Assembly (NCBI RefSeq): GCF_022836475.1
Contig: NZ_BQXH01000001.1
Span: forward strand, 62,001 to 126,000
Reading direction: 5' to 3'
DNA: 64,000 nucleotides
Origin: Ligilactobacillus pabuli
GTDB taxonomy: Bacteria; Bacillota; Bacilli; Lactobacillales; Lactobacillaceae
Position numbers and translations under genes: made by a program. How positions within the stretch are numbered: the first letter of the stretch is position 1; each line of letters opens with the position of its first letter. The notes below the pieces were generated by a model. That model had not been told where the DNA came from and did no database searches. It saw nothing but the letters and a program-made list of their open reading frames with translations. Shown here piece by piece: positions 55,764 through 64,000 of the stretch.

Positions 55764-57884
55764 TTATTTTTGTAATGCTTCTTCGTAATCGCCATTCGGG
55801 CACTTAACTTGGGCACCTTTTTTGGACTTCTTATAAACTAAGAAGTGGTCACACTTCGGACAATTCCGTCCGACTGGTTGGTCCCAAGAAATAAAGTCAC
55901 AGTCTGGATAACGGTCGCAACCGTAAAATAATCGGTTCTTCTTTGATTTACGTTCAACGATCTCACCTTTTTGACATTGTGGGCAAGTGACTCCAATCTT
56001 TTTAACGATAGCCTTAGTGTTTCGACAATCTGGAAAACGACTGCAGGCGTAAAATTTACCGTAGCGTCCGAGTTTGATCAACATTGGTGCTCCGCAGACC
56101 TCACAGTTGAAGCCGGCTGGTTCGTCTTTGATCTTAACTTTTTCCAACTTTTGTTCTGCACTTTCAACTTCTTTTGCAAACGGCCGGTAGAATTGGTCGA
56201 TCACTTGGACCCATTGTTGCTTCCCCTCTTCGATCGCATCCAACTCATCTTCCAGGTTGGCGGTAAAGGTCACGTCTAAGATATCTGGGAAGCATTGGGT
56301 GATCATCGAATTTACGATTTCCCCGAGCTCAGTCGGTAAAAACTTCCGGGCACTTAACTTAACATAGTACCTTTTTTGAATCGTATTTAACGTTGGTGCA
56401 TAAGTTGATGGTCGACCCACACCATTTTCTTCGAGTGTTTTGATCAAAGTCGCTTCAGTATAGCGAGCTGGCGGCAGAGTGAAATGCTGGCTCGGATCAG
56501 TGGCAGCTAAAGTCACTTCATCACCTTCAGCGATTTCTGGTAACAAATTATCTTTACGTTTCGAGTCGGTATATACCTTGGTATAACCAGGAAACTTCAT
56601 TTTTGAACCGTTCGCTCTGAAAGTAGCTCCATTTTGAACGAGGTCAGCCCGTACGGTATCAACAATGGCTGGTGTCATTTGACTGGCAACAAAGCGTGAC
56701 CAAACTAGAGAATATAACTTCATCTGGTCTTTACTCAAATACTTTTCCAATGACGCTGGTGTCCGGTTAACAGACGATGGTCGAATCGCTTCATGGGCAT
56801 CCTGAGCATTTTCGGCTAATTTACCAGCACGTGGTTTAGTCGCAGCATATTCAGCTCCGTAGGTTTCACTAATAAAACTGGCAGCCTCGTGTTTAGCAAT
56901 GGTAGAGATCCGTGTCGAATCCGTCCGCATGTAGGTGATCAAACCCACGGCACCGCCTCGACCAATGTTGATTCCTTCATACAGCTGTTGAGCAACCATC
57001 ATTGTCTTTTGAGTTCTAAACTTTAAGGCGTTATTGGCTGTTTGCTGCATGGTTGAGGTAGTAAATGGTAAAGCCGGGAAACGTTTGCGTTCCTTTTTTA
57101 CCACTTTTTTTGCAGTAAACGGAGCCTGTTTATCAATTTGTTTGAGGACTTCTTGAACCGCGTCATTGTTTGGCAAAGCTGTTTTTTTACCAGCTAGGCC
57201 ATAAAAGGCAGCATCGAATTTACTGCGCCCTTTTTTAAACTTAGCATCAATGTTCCAGTATTCTTCTGGTTCAAATGCTTTGATCTCATTTTCACGCGAA
57301 ATGATCAAGTTTAACGCGATCGACTGAACTCGGCCGGCTGACAAGCCTTTTTTAACTTTCGACCATAATAAAGGTGAAATTGAGTAACCCACTAAGCGGT
57401 CTAAAATACGGCGCGCCTGTTGGGCATCAACTAGATCCATATCGATCGAACGCGGATTTTTAAAGGCGTTTTTAACGGCCTCTTTCGTAATTTCGTTGAA
57501 AACGACCCGGTTTTTATCTTGTGGATCCAAACCTAATAAATAAGACAAATGCCAAGCAATTGCTTCTCCCTCACGATCCGGATCGGCTGCGAGATAAACA
57601 TGTTTGGCTTTTTTAGCTTCTTTGCGAAGTTCCTTGATTACGTCGCCCTTACCCCGAATGGAGATATAGTGCGGTTCGTAATCATTCTCAACGTCAATAC
57701 CCATCTTACTTTTGGGCAAATCACGAATGTGACCTAAACTGGCCATCACCTTATAGCGTGAACCTAAATATTTTTCAATAGTTTTAGCTTTAGAAGGTGA
57801 TTCAACGATCACTAAATTTTTTTTAACTTTTCGTGTTGTTTTTTTCTTTTTTGTTTTGGCTTTTGGCTGTGTGGATGTCGGCAA
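55764..57884 (-). CDS. topA: DNA topoisomerase I
   Basis: Relaxes negative supercoils by single-strand cleavage. 706 aa. After a Lys-rich N-terminal extension (about 1-23), the TOPRIM domain starts [19 protein letters not shown]; the catalytic Tyr lies in [15 protein letters not shown] near residue 315. Three C-terminal zinc-ribbon-like repeats follow ([40 protein letters not shown]), the last with only three Cys. TTG start 57884 with AAAGGAG eight bases upstream. The dprA-topA order is standard in Bacillota. Confidence 0.96.
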   Translation of the reverse strand: MPTSTQPKAKTKKKKTTRKVKKNLVIVESPSKAKTIEKYLGSRYKVMASLGHIRDLPKSKMGIDVENDYEPHYISIRGKGDVIKELRKEAKKAKHVYLAADPDREGEAIAWHLSYLLGLDPQDKNRVVFNEITKEAVKNAFKNPRSIDMDLVDAQQARRILDRLVGYSISPLLWSKVKKGLSAGRVQSIALNLIISRENEIKAFEPEEYWNIDAKFKKGRSKFDAAFYGLAGKKTALPNNDAVQEVLKQIDKQAPFTAKKVVKKERKRFPALPFTTSTMQQTANNALKFRTQKTMMVAQQLYEGINIGRGGAVGLITYMRTDSTRISTIAKHEAASFISETYGAEYAATKPRAGKLAENAQDAHEAIRPSSVNRTPASLEKYLSKDQMKLYSLVWSRFVASQMTPAIVDTVRADLVQNGATFRANGSKMKFPGYTKVYTDSKRKDNLLPEIAEGDEVTLAATDPSQHFTLPPARYTEATLIKTLEENGVGRPSTYAPTLNTIQKRYYVKLSARKFLPTELGEIVNSMITQCFPDILDVTFTANLEDELDAIEEGKQQWVQVIDQFYRPFAKEVESAEQKLEKVKIKDEPAGFNCEVCGAPMLIKLGRYGKFYACSRFPDCRNTKAIVKKIGVTCPQCQKGEIVERKSKKNRLFYGCDRYPDCDFISWDQPVGRNCPKCDHFLVYKKSKKGAQVKCPNGDYEEALQK

Positions 57885-57966
57885 AACGTCCCACTCCTTT
57901 ATCTAAATTGAATTTTAACGATTATTTTTTACTGGGTAATTTAACTATTCGAAATCGATAACCATG

Positions 57967-58860
57967 TTATGCCTTTCCAGAACGCTTTGTCAAGGGATTT
58001 AAAAAATCTTCAAGAATATCTTGGCTGGATAAGACCGGTTTTGCCCCCGCCTGGATCAGTTCATTACAGCCGACAGACGCGGGACTATCGATCCGTCCGG
58101 GAACGGCCAAAACATTGCGATTTTCTTGTAAGGCCAGGTTGGCTGAAATCAAGCTGCCGCTGTGATGTTTGGCTTCAACCACCAAGAGACTGCGGCATAA
58201 ACCGGCAATGATCCGGTTGCGAGCAGGAAAATGATAGGGTAAAGGTTGTTGGCCTAATGGATATTCGGTTAGCAGCAGCCCCTTTTGAGCAATCAATTCC
58301 TGTAGTTTTTGATTGGTGCGCGGATAAGCTAGATCAAGCCCGGTTCCGATCACCGCGATAGTTGGTGCATGATGGCTGAGCGCAATTTTATGAGCTAAGC
58401 TATCGCTGCCTGCAGCTGCACCGCTAACGATGGGGATTTGCTGGGCACACACCTCACCTAATAAGCCGGGCAAGAATGCATTGACATAAGAGGTCATTTT
58501 TCGCGCCCCCACGACTGCTAAACTAGCCGGCTTTAATAAGTTTAATTGTCCACGATAAAATAATACCAGCGGAGGCTGATAAATTTCTCGTAACTGTGGT
58601 GGATACTGGTCATCAAGAATGGTTAGGATCCCCGTTTGTCGGCGATTGGCCTCCATTTGTTGGGAAACCTTCTCAGAGTGAAAATCATGTAAAAACTTCC
58701 GTAAATTACTGCGTGTCCCACTAAAGAGTTGGGCTAATTCCGCTGCATGCGGGGCACGCTGATAAATTTTTAGAAATTGATAGAGCCGATTTTCTCCGGC
58801 CATTCCCACCCCTGTGCATAAGTGTACTCGTAATAAAAATGATCGTTGATCCATTAACAT
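57967..58860 (-). CDS. dprA: DNA processing protein DprA (Smf)
   Basis: Loads RecA on incoming single-stranded DNA in transformation. 297 aa. An N-terminal SAM-like domain (about 1-70) precedes a Rossmann-like domain with VGARKMTSYVNAFL near residue 118, SGAAAGSDSLAHKIAL near residue 148 (the more usual form is SGLARGID), AYPRTNQKLQELIA and HSGSLISANLALQ near residue 234. ATG 58860 lies five bases after AAGGCGG and ATG 58854 eleven; either may be used. No C-terminal winged helix is evident. Competence itself cannot be judged from this window. Confidence 0.93.
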   Translation of the reverse strand: MLMDQRSFLLRVHLCTGVGMAGENRLYQFLKIYQRAPHAAELAQLFSGTRSNLRKFLHDFHSEKVSQQMEANRRQTGILTILDDQYPPQLREIYQPPLVLFYRGQLNLLKPASLAVVGARKMTSYVNAFLPGLLGEVCAQQIPIVSGAAAGSDSLAHKIALSHHAPTIAVIGTGLDLAYPRTNQKLQELIAQKGLLLTEYPLGQQPLPYHFPARNRIIAGLCRSLLVVEAKHHSGSLISANLALQENRNVLAVPGRIDSPASVGCNELIQAGAKPVLSSQDILEDFLNPLTKRSGKA

Positions 58861-58909
58861 CGCCGCCTTTTTTGCCTTTATCTTAGAAGATACGCAAAAA
58901 AAGCCGATT

Positions 58910-59710
58910 TTAGTTTTTTAAATAAGATTTTATTGGTTCAAAACTGCGCCGATGGAGGGGCGTAATGCCAAATTGTTCAATGCCAAACAAATGTTCCTTG
59001 GTGCCATAACCAGCATTTTTTTCAAAGCCATACCCCGGATAATCCTTGGCATAGTCTGCCATTAGCTGATCTCGGGTTGTTTTTGCAATAATACTAGCTG
59101 CACCGATCGAAACGGAACGTGCATCACCTTTGATCAATTTTTTCTGAGAAATTTTAGTATCTAATTCCATCGCATCGATCAGTAATTGATCTGGCAGTAG
59201 ACCAAGGTCGTTCACAGCACTACTCATCGCCTGGCGAGCAGCTTCATAAATATTGATCGTATCAATTGTCTGGTTATCCACGACCCCGATCCCAACAGCA
59301 ACAGCCTGCTCTAAAATCAAAGGCGCCAAGTGCTCCCTTTTCTTTAAACTAAGCTGTTTTGAATCGTTAACTTCATATAAATTAAAGTCATGCGGCAAAA
59401 TGACGGCAGCTGCCACTACCGGTCCCGCTAAAGGTCCGCGGCCAACTTCATCAATACCTGCCACCAATGGCCGACCTTGAGCCCAGGCTTCTTTTTCAAA
59501 ACCCAAACGCCTTACAAAGTCTGCTTGAGCTTGCGCCACTTTAGTTTGACGTTTCTGAAAACTATGGACTAACTGTTGGACCCCCCGGCGTTGATCAGTC
59601 GCTAGCTCGTTAGCAAAATCTGCGGCTTGGGTGAGGGAGTTTTGTTCCAGCTGTGCTAGTCTTTTTTTTAGTTCAGCAATACTTAATTGCGTTATATTTT
59701 CCTTAGCCAT
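58910..59710 (-). CDS. rnhB: Ribonuclease HII
   Basis: Removes RNA primers and single ribonucleotides from DNA. 266 aa. The catalytic region begins [21 protein letters not shown] near residue 83 (Asp-Glu); [21 protein letters not shown] near residue 188 and [12 protein letters not shown] supply the other acidic residues. A helical N-terminal extension of about 80 aa ([14 protein letters not shown]) is typical of Bacillota enzymes. ATG 59710 is chosen; it overlaps rbgA by 8 bp and has only a weak GAAG site, so it is probably translated by coupling. Confidence 0.94.
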   Translation of the reverse strand: MAKENITQLSIAELKKRLAQLEQNSLTQAADFANELATDQRRGVQQLVHSFQKRQTKVAQAQADFVRRLGFEKEAWAQGRPLVAGIDEVGRGPLAGPVVAAAVILPHDFNLYEVNDSKQLSLKKREHLAPLILEQAVAVGIGVVDNQTIDTINIYEAARQAMSSAVNDLGLLPDQLLIDAMELDTKISQKKLIKGDARSVSIGAASIIAKTTRDQLMADYAKDYPGYGFEKNAGYGTKEHLFGIEQFGITPLHRRSFEPIKSYLKN

Positions 59711-60581
59711 GCGGCGTGACTTCACTTTTAGGAGTTTGGATCGTCTGAGGCACAGGATCTAAGGTATACCGCCCTAATTTTTCTTTGCGAATATCTTGGA
59801 TCAACCGTTGGCTTCCACGGTCATAATCATCCCGAAAACCTGCATTTTTGGTCAACGCTAACAAGGTTTGTACATCCGTATCTGCCATTTCAGCTGCGGT
59901 TAAGCGGTAACGCTCTTGCAGTTTTTCTGGTGCATGGGCTTTAAAAAACTCGATGGCATATAGGGCAATATCATCGTCATGAAAGAGTTGGTCTTTAATG
60001 GCCCCGGTCAACGCTAATTTTTTGCCGACTAACGGATCTTCAAACTTAGGCCATAAGATTCCGGGAGTATCCAATAATTGCAGATTTTTACCGGCTTTTA
60101 GCCACTGCTGACTCTTAGTCACCCCGGGCTTATCCCCGACAATAGCGACGTTCTTTTTCACCATATGGTTTAAGAGCGTTGACTTGCCGACATTAGGGAT
60201 CCCGATACACATCGCACTGACTTTCTGGGAAATGATCCCTTTTTCTTTTCTTTTAGCTAATTTGTCGGCCAAAACTGTCGAAATCTTTTGTTCGATCACT
60301 TTCAGCGACCCATTGACACTGTTGACCGCTACGGCTGGCTGACCTGTACTTTCGTAATAGTTAAGCCAACGGTTGGTTTCTTTAGCGTCAGCCAGGTCCA
60401 TTTTAGTTAAGATAATAATTGACGGTTTATTTTCTAAGATATTTACTAATTCCGGGTTCCGTGATGATTCCGGTAAACGTGCATCGACCAGTTCTAACAC
60501 AATGTCGACTGTTTTTAAATTTTCTTTGGCCTGGCGCAAAGCCTTTGCCATATGGCCAGGGTACCATTGAATAGTTGCCAT
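59703..60581 (-). CDS. rbgA: Ribosome biogenesis GTPase RbgA (YlqF)
   Basis: GTPase needed for late 50S assembly. 292 aa, circularly permuted: G4 ([10 protein letters not shown], near residue 60) comes before G1 ([14 protein letters not shown], near residue 127) and G3 ([14 protein letters not shown], near residue 172). The N-terminal [12 protein letters not shown] is diagnostic. The C-terminal helical domain includes [26 protein letters not shown] 60581 follows AAGGAGG. It has its own promoter and shares a transcript with rnhB, as in B. subtilis. Confidence 0.95.
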   Translation of the reverse strand: MATIQWYPGHMAKALRQAKENLKTVDIVLELVDARLPESSRNPELVNILENKPSIIILTKMDLADAKETNRWLNYYESTGQPAVAVNSVNGSLKVIEQKISTVLADKLAKRKEKGIISQKVSAMCIGIPNVGKSTLLNHMVKKNVAIVGDKPGVTKSQQWLKAGKNLQLLDTPGILWPKFEDPLVGKKLALTGAIKDQLFHDDDIALYAIEFFKAHAPEKLQERYRLTAAEMADTDVQTLLALTKNAGFRDDYDRGSQRLIQDIRKEKLGRYTLDPVPQTIQTPKSEVTPHG

Positions 60582-60599
60582 ACTGTTCCTCCTTGTAAA

Positions 60600-60621
60600 G
60601 TGCTAGTTAAACGGCTAGCAC
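60600..60621 (-). promoter_or_regulatory. Leader hairpin before rbgA
   Basis: A perfect seven-base stem GTGCTAG/CTAGCAC with an eight-base loop, ending eight bases before the AGGAGG of rbgA. Too short of a T-run to be a terminator; may influence translation. Confidence 0.45.
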
Positions 60622-60637
60622 AAAGCTTTCATGGTGT

Positions 60638-60666
60638 ATTATACACGGCTCGAACTATGAAACCAA
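60638..60666 (-). promoter_or_regulatory. Sigma-A-type promoter of rbgA-rnhB
   Basis: TTGGTT, exactly 17 nt, then a perfect TATAAT on the minus strand, about 57 nt before rbgA. Confidence 0.75.
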
Positions 60667-60712
60667 ATTGCGGGTGAGCTTTGGTCGCGAATAACACCTC
60701 GGTTTAACACAG

Positions 60713-60762
60713 AAAAACACCCCTTTTAAACCTCAGAAAAACTCAAAGTTTAAAGGAGTGTT
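60713..60762 (-). terminator. Terminator of ctpA
   Basis: AACACTCCTTTAAAC pairs with GTTTAAAAGGGGTGTT (one bulge), followed on the minus strand by TTTTTC. Between the ctpA stop and the rbgA promoter. Confidence 0.8.
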
Positions 60763-60785
60763 CGCTTGATTGTATAAAAAATTGG

Positions 60786-62234
60786 TTAACGGACTGCTTT
60801 AATTGCCGCCTGATATGCACGGTCTGAATGCTCTAAATAGTTGCCAACTGCAGTTTGTAAACTGTTGATCGTTTGAGCATCGGCAACTCCTGAGGCAGGC
60901 AAATGCTGGTCAGTCTGGAATTTTTGCAGCGCTGTTTTGGTTTGACTACTAAAGTAGCCGTCAGTTCTTCCAGGCTGATAGCCGAGAGCTTGCAAGAATT
61001 TTTGCAAACTGGCGATTGGTTTAGCAACTTCATTTTCATGATAAGCTTTTTTAGTGTCGATCATTGCTTGATAAGCGATGGCTGGATAATCAGCCTTGAC
61101 CGTTGGCTGCAAGCCTTTTTCATGAATCCACGTACCGTCAGGTGTTAACCACTTCGCAATGGTTAACTTCAATTCAGTCTTATCATTAAATGGCATTGCA
61201 TTTTGGACCGTTCCCTTGCCAAAGGACTTCGTACCGATCAGTTTGATCCCAGCTGATTGGTGTAGAGCAGCTGAGAAAATTTCTGCCGCACTAGCTGAGC
61301 CGCCGTTTATTAATACGACGGTTTTTTCATGAACTTTGAACCCATCATCGTATTTTTTGCCAGCTTTGTAAACTTCTGGTCGACCGTTTTTTTGCTGGAC
61401 TTGCATAATTGTTTTTCCGTCTTTCAAAAACATGGAAGACATTTTCAAAGCCTGGTCCATTAGGCCGCCTGGATTATTACGCATGTCGATCACAAAGGAT
61501 GTCGCACCTTTTTTCCGTAAGCTTTGAATCGTTTGTTTCATTTCTTTGGCAGTACTTTCAGAAAAAGTAGTGACTTGCAGATAACCGACATGTTTGTCTT
61601 TAGCATCAAGTCGGCCAGCAACTGTTTTCACTGGGATTTTAGCCCGTTTAAAAGATTTTTCAAAAGTGGTATTACCACGCTTAATGGATAGTTTAACGGT
61701 GGTCCCTTTTTTACCTCTAATTAAGGAGACTGCTTTGTTTAAAGAGTAACCTTCTAAGGATTTCCCATCGATTTTTAAAATGATATCCTTGGCCTTTAAA
61801 CCGCCTTTTTCTGCCGGAGTACCAGCAATTGGGGCTACAATTTGGATTTGTTGTCCATCCTTACGAACCTCAGCTCCAATCCCAGTAAAACTAGCTGAAA
61901 TTGTGTCATTTAAAGATTGGGTCTCATCCTTTGACATGTATTCTGAAAATTGGTCATTTAGAACATTCACCATGCCATTTAAAGCACCATCTTCTAGCTT
62001 AGTTTTGCTGATACCTTTGTAATAATACTGGTTTAATGTATTAAAAACTGTGTTGATTTTGCCCAAAGATTGGTTGGTTCTTTCCACCGCTTGTAAACGC
62101 TGATTCATGACTACATATACGCTGCCTCCACCGATCACAGCTGCCAGGATCACTGTGACCAGCAGTGTCACCCAGCTAAATCTTTTTTTAGGTTGTGTCT
62201 TTTTGGGACTTGTATTCTGCGTTTCTTTCACCAT
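60786..62234 (-). CDS. ctpA: C-terminal processing serine protease CtpA (S41, PDZ, peptidoglycan-binding)
   Basis: Membrane-anchored peptidase acting outside the cell. 482 aa: one membrane helix (about 20-42), a PDZ domain (about 115-195, with GTPAEKGGLKAKDIILKIDG), the S41 domain with the nucleophile in GGSASAAEIFSAAL (311-324) and the general-base Lys in GTKSFGKGTVQ (334-344), and a C-terminal peptidoglycan-binding domain (about 405-465, LGYQPGRTDGYFSSQTK). This domain order matches B. subtilis CtpA. ATG 62234 follows GAGGGC. It ends a minus-strand group ypmR-ypmS-yozE-ctpA. Confidence 0.93.
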   Translation of the reverse strand: MVKETQNTSPKKTQPKKRFSWVTLLVTVILAAVIGGGSVYVVMNQRLQAVERTNQSLGKINTVFNTLNQYYYKGISKTKLEDGALNGMVNVLNDQFSEYMSKDETQSLNDTISASFTGIGAEVRKDGQQIQIVAPIAGTPAEKGGLKAKDIILKIDGKSLEGYSLNKAVSLIRGKKGTTVKLSIKRGNTTFEKSFKRAKIPVKTVAGRLDAKDKHVGYLQVTTFSESTAKEMKQTIQSLRKKGATSFVIDMRNNPGGLMDQALKMSSMFLKDGKTIMQVQQKNGRPEVYKAGKKYDDGFKVHEKTVVLINGGSASAAEIFSAALHQSAGIKLIGTKSFGKGTVQNAMPFNDKTELKLTIAKWLTPDGTWIHEKGLQPTVKADYPAIAYQAMIDTKKAYHENEVAKPIASLQKFLQALGYQPGRTDGYFSSQTKTALQKFQTDQHLPASGVADAQTINSLQTAVGNYLEHSDRAYQAAIKAVR

Positions 62235-62256
62235 TCCTAGCCCTCTTCCTGTGAAT

Positions 62257-62481
62257 TTACTGCATTTTTTCTAAATATTGCTGCCATGCATCATCAAAAA
62301 TTGTCATGCTTGGCAGATAGTTACCATTTAACTCTAAATATTGTGAAAGAGAGTCGTAATCTGTGGCTTGTTTTGGAAAAGATTGGTCATAAAAAGCATT
62401 GTTTGCAAATTGTGCCACTTCACTATAATCATCAGGATCACGTAAAGTCATTAAAAAACGATAAAAAGTCATTGTGATCAT
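62257..62481 (-). CDS. yozE: YozE-like small protein (SAM-like, UPF0346)
   Basis: 74 aa. [11 protein letters not shown]..., [14 protein letters not shown] and [19 protein letters not shown] match the YozE_SAM_like family, whose role is not known; the fold resembles sterile-alpha-motif domains. Its ATG (62481) shares one base with the stop of the preceding ypmS-like gene (TAATG) and has GGAGG seven bases before. An ATG three codons further in (62472) is the alternative start and gives the usual family N terminus. Confidence 0.88.
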   Translation of the reverse strand: MITMTFYRFLMTLRDPDDYSEVAQFANNAFYDQSFPKQATDYDSLSQYLELNGNYLPSMTIFDDAWQQYLEKMQ

Positions 62482-63122
62482 TAGTTATCCTCCCCTCCAA
62501 GCGGAATTAAAATTCTAAATCTGATGTCATCTTTTTTTAAGTCAAGCTGCTGGCCCTTCGCCTGAATTCCTTGTTTGGTTTTGACTTGATTCAAATTCAG
62601 CACGATTTCTGATTTTTTGGGGGAAATTTGAACAGCTGGACCGGCCTTAAAACGATTCTTTACATAGCTTAAGATGAAACTCTTTGGAGCATTGAGTGAG
62701 CCAATTGCCACTGATTTAATTTTTAGCAGGATATTTCCATCTTTGTTTAGTGTCGGTTTAGCATATAAAGTAAAGGAGATCTGGTCACCAAAGACTTTCG
62801 TCGTCCCGATTAAAATTGCTGACTGATCTAGGATAAACTTGTATTGAATATTATTTTTACCCTTTTGCTGATGATTTAAATAATAATTAACCGCACTGCT
62901 GAGCTGTTCTTTGTTCATTTTAACGTCAATTGCAGTTGCTTGGTCTGCCGGCAACTTAGTCTCAACCACTTTTTGTACATCTTGCCCTGGAGTATAGACT
63001 TTTACTAGTACAACGGCGGTTAAGGCAATCATCAATGCTAGTAAGGTCGTAAAAGCAATTTTCCAAGGATCACGCTTCCGACTACTCTTTTTCCGTTGTG
63101 TTCGTTGACTGTTAGTTTTCAT
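62481..63122 (-). CDS. ypmS: YpmS-like membrane-anchored protein (DUF2140)
   Basis: 213 aa. A basic cytoplasmic N terminus and one membrane segment (about 22-43, [21 protein letters not shown]) lead to an extracytoplasmic domain with the DUF2140 pattern: [41 protein letters not shown] and [16 protein letters not shown]-like segments. Function unknown. ATG 63122 follows AAGGAGTC, inside the end of the GDSL gene (11 bp overlap), so the two are probably made together. Confidence 0.85.
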   Translation of the reverse strand: MKTNSQRTQRKKSSRKRDPWKIAFTTLLALMIALTAVVLVKVYTPGQDVQKVVETKLPADQATAIDVKMNKEQLSSAVNYYLNHQQKGKNNIQYKFILDQSAILIGTTKVFGDQISFTLYAKPTLNKDGNILLKIKSVAIGSLNAPKSFILSYVKNRFKAGPAVQISPKKSEIVLNLNQVKTKQGIQAKGQQLDLKKDDIRFRILIPLGGEDN

Positions 63123-64000
63123 TAGTTGACTCCTTTAACCAGCTGTCTCTGTGTTTCTGCATGACTTGGTATAACTTATTAGTCATTAATTGGTACCCTA
63201 AGTCATTGGGATGAAAATGATCATCCGGAGACAAGTACTTATTTTTTTCGGTTGGATCACTTAAAATTTTCTCGAGGTTCTTATTCTTAGTGCGACTGAG
63301 GTCTGAATTAACTTTGCGTTCAAGTTGAGTCTTAGATTTGCCATAGTATTGACCTTCTGATAATTGGCGATTCACATCTACAAAATACGCACTACTAATT
63401 TGAGAGGCCTGAGTTTGTGCTGCTTGGTTCCATTCGTCGGTATATTTTTGCAAAGCCGTCATATTCGGAAAATAAACGTAAAATGGATCATACACTGAAA
63501 ATAAGAAAATCGGCGCAGTCGGGTTAACTGCCCGAACATCGGTGAGTAAAGCAGTCAGATCCACCTGATAACGGTCTTTTGCTTCAGCCATGTTCTTACT
63601 AAAATGATTAGATGATAAAGACTTAAAATTAGCCTGTAAGACATGCATTAAATCGTTACCACCGGTCGTGATCGTAATTACGTCAGCTTTTTTTAAACGG
63701 TTTTGAATGGCTGGTTGTTGGTCTAAACGCGTCTTAATTTGGTTAGTTGTATCGCCCGTTTTCCCAAAATTAGCAGCATCGACTTGTTTGGCATCTTTTT
63801 TTAGCAAACGCTGTTGAATCAAATAAACATAGCCGCCTCGTTGGCTGGTATCTCCAACTCCATGTGTCAATGAATCACCCAAACCGACTAAGTTTAGTTT
63901 TTTGATCCGCGGATCAGTGACTTTTTTATGTTTGACCGTCTGTTGTGAACTAGCCGTTGGTTGAGGCAGTTGCTGTTGTTTGGGACGAAATACGAAATAA
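63112..64000 (-). CDS. ypmR: SGNH/GDSL-type lipase/esterase, YpmR-like (5' end outside window)
   Basis: The frame stays open to the window edge, so the start lies beyond it. The visible 296 residues begin with a linker rich in Gln and Pro. The catalytic Ser is in VGLGDSLTHGVGD, the Asn of block III in ITTGGNDLMH, and the Asp and His of block V in SPDDHFHPNDLGYQLM. These make it an SGNH hydrolase of the YpmR group, thought to be membrane-anchored and to act outside the cell; the anchor would be in the missing N terminus. It overlaps the ypmS-like gene by 11 bp, matching the B. subtilis ypmR-ypmS order. Substrate unknown. Confidence 0.88.
   Translation of the reverse strand, partial: YFVFRPKQQQLPQPTASSQQTVKHKKVTDPRIKKLNLVGLGDSLTHGVGDTSQRGGYVYLIQQRLLKKDAKQVDAANFGKTGDTTNQIKTRLDQQPAIQNRLKKADVITITTGGNDLMHVLQANFKSLSSNHFSKNMAEAKDRYQVDLTALLTDVRAVNPTAPIFLFSVYDPFYVYFPNMTALQKYTDEWNQAAQTQASQISSAYFVDVNRQLSEGQYYGKSKTQLERKVNSDLSRTKNKNLEKILSDPTEKNKYLSPDDHFHPNDLGYQLMTNKLYQVMQKHRDSWLKESTNEN

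Overview
The window looks like a chromosomal segment from a low-GC Gram-positive bacterium of the family Lactobacillaceae; the genus cannot be fixed from what I can see. The reasons are the complete lower mevalonate operon (mvaK1-mvaD-mvaK2-fni) where most Bacillota use the MEP route, a PyrR-controlled pyr operon, a type B RNase P RNA, the gpsB/ypsA/recU/pbp1A neighbourhood, an EbsA-like protein, an xerC-hslV-hslU cluster and strong AGGAGG-type ribosome binding sites. Everything is housekeeping in character: I see no insertion sequence, prophage, CRISPR array, tRNA or rRNA operon.

Layout. 1-5.0 kb: the 3' end of an rsmF-type rRNA methyltransferase gene, then the mevalonate operon on the minus strand. 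5.3-21.6 kb: mostly plus-strand replication, repair and cell-envelope genes (dinG, ypmB-like, an aspartate-type aminotransferase, asnS, dnaD, ypsA, gpsB, rnpB, rlmL, ebsA-like, fhs, lspA, rluD-like), interrupted by the minus-strand pair recU-pbp1A. 21.6-32.8 kb: the pyr operon pyrR-uraA-pyrB-pyrC-carA-carB-pyrD-pyrF-pyrE, with PyrR-type attenuators in front of pyrR and uraA. 33.2-44.6 kb: a LysR regulator, Mn-dependent pyrophosphatase, a DeoR regulator, an aminotransferase, murI, a broken acetyltransferase gene, a HAD hydrolase, a small unknown protein, rqcH (minus strand), a MarR regulator, degV, a small membrane protein and signal peptidase I. 44.6-45.4 kb: a gene-free AT-rich stretch. 45.4-64 kb: almost entirely minus-strand genes (LURP-one-like, parC, parE, an aldose-epimerase-like gene, hslU, hslV, xerC, topA, dprA, rnhB, rbgA, ctpA, yozE-like, ypmS-like and a GDSL lipase-like gene that runs off the end); plsY is the only plus-strand gene there.

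The most interesting point is a 28-bp sequence at 44815-44842 in the gene-free stretch that matches the Bacillus-type dif site (my alignment to the remembered B. subtilis site gives 24 of 28 identities and a perfect XerD-side arm). Gene orientation switches from mainly plus to mainly minus exactly there, as expected where two replichores meet. The window therefore probably spans the replication terminus, with parC/parE, topA and the recombinase gene xerC all within about 13 kb of dif. Other points worth following up are an amber codon that splits a GNAT acetyltransferase, a class 1B pyrD without pyrK in its operon, an Asp in place of the usual Glu of the CarA glutaminase triad, a hairpin that separates the hslU Shine-Dalgarno from its start codon, and a repeat-encoded Ser/Glu tail on the class A penicillin-binding protein.

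All motif matches and promoter and terminator calls were made by eye. Family names rest on recognised motifs and lengths, not on searches.
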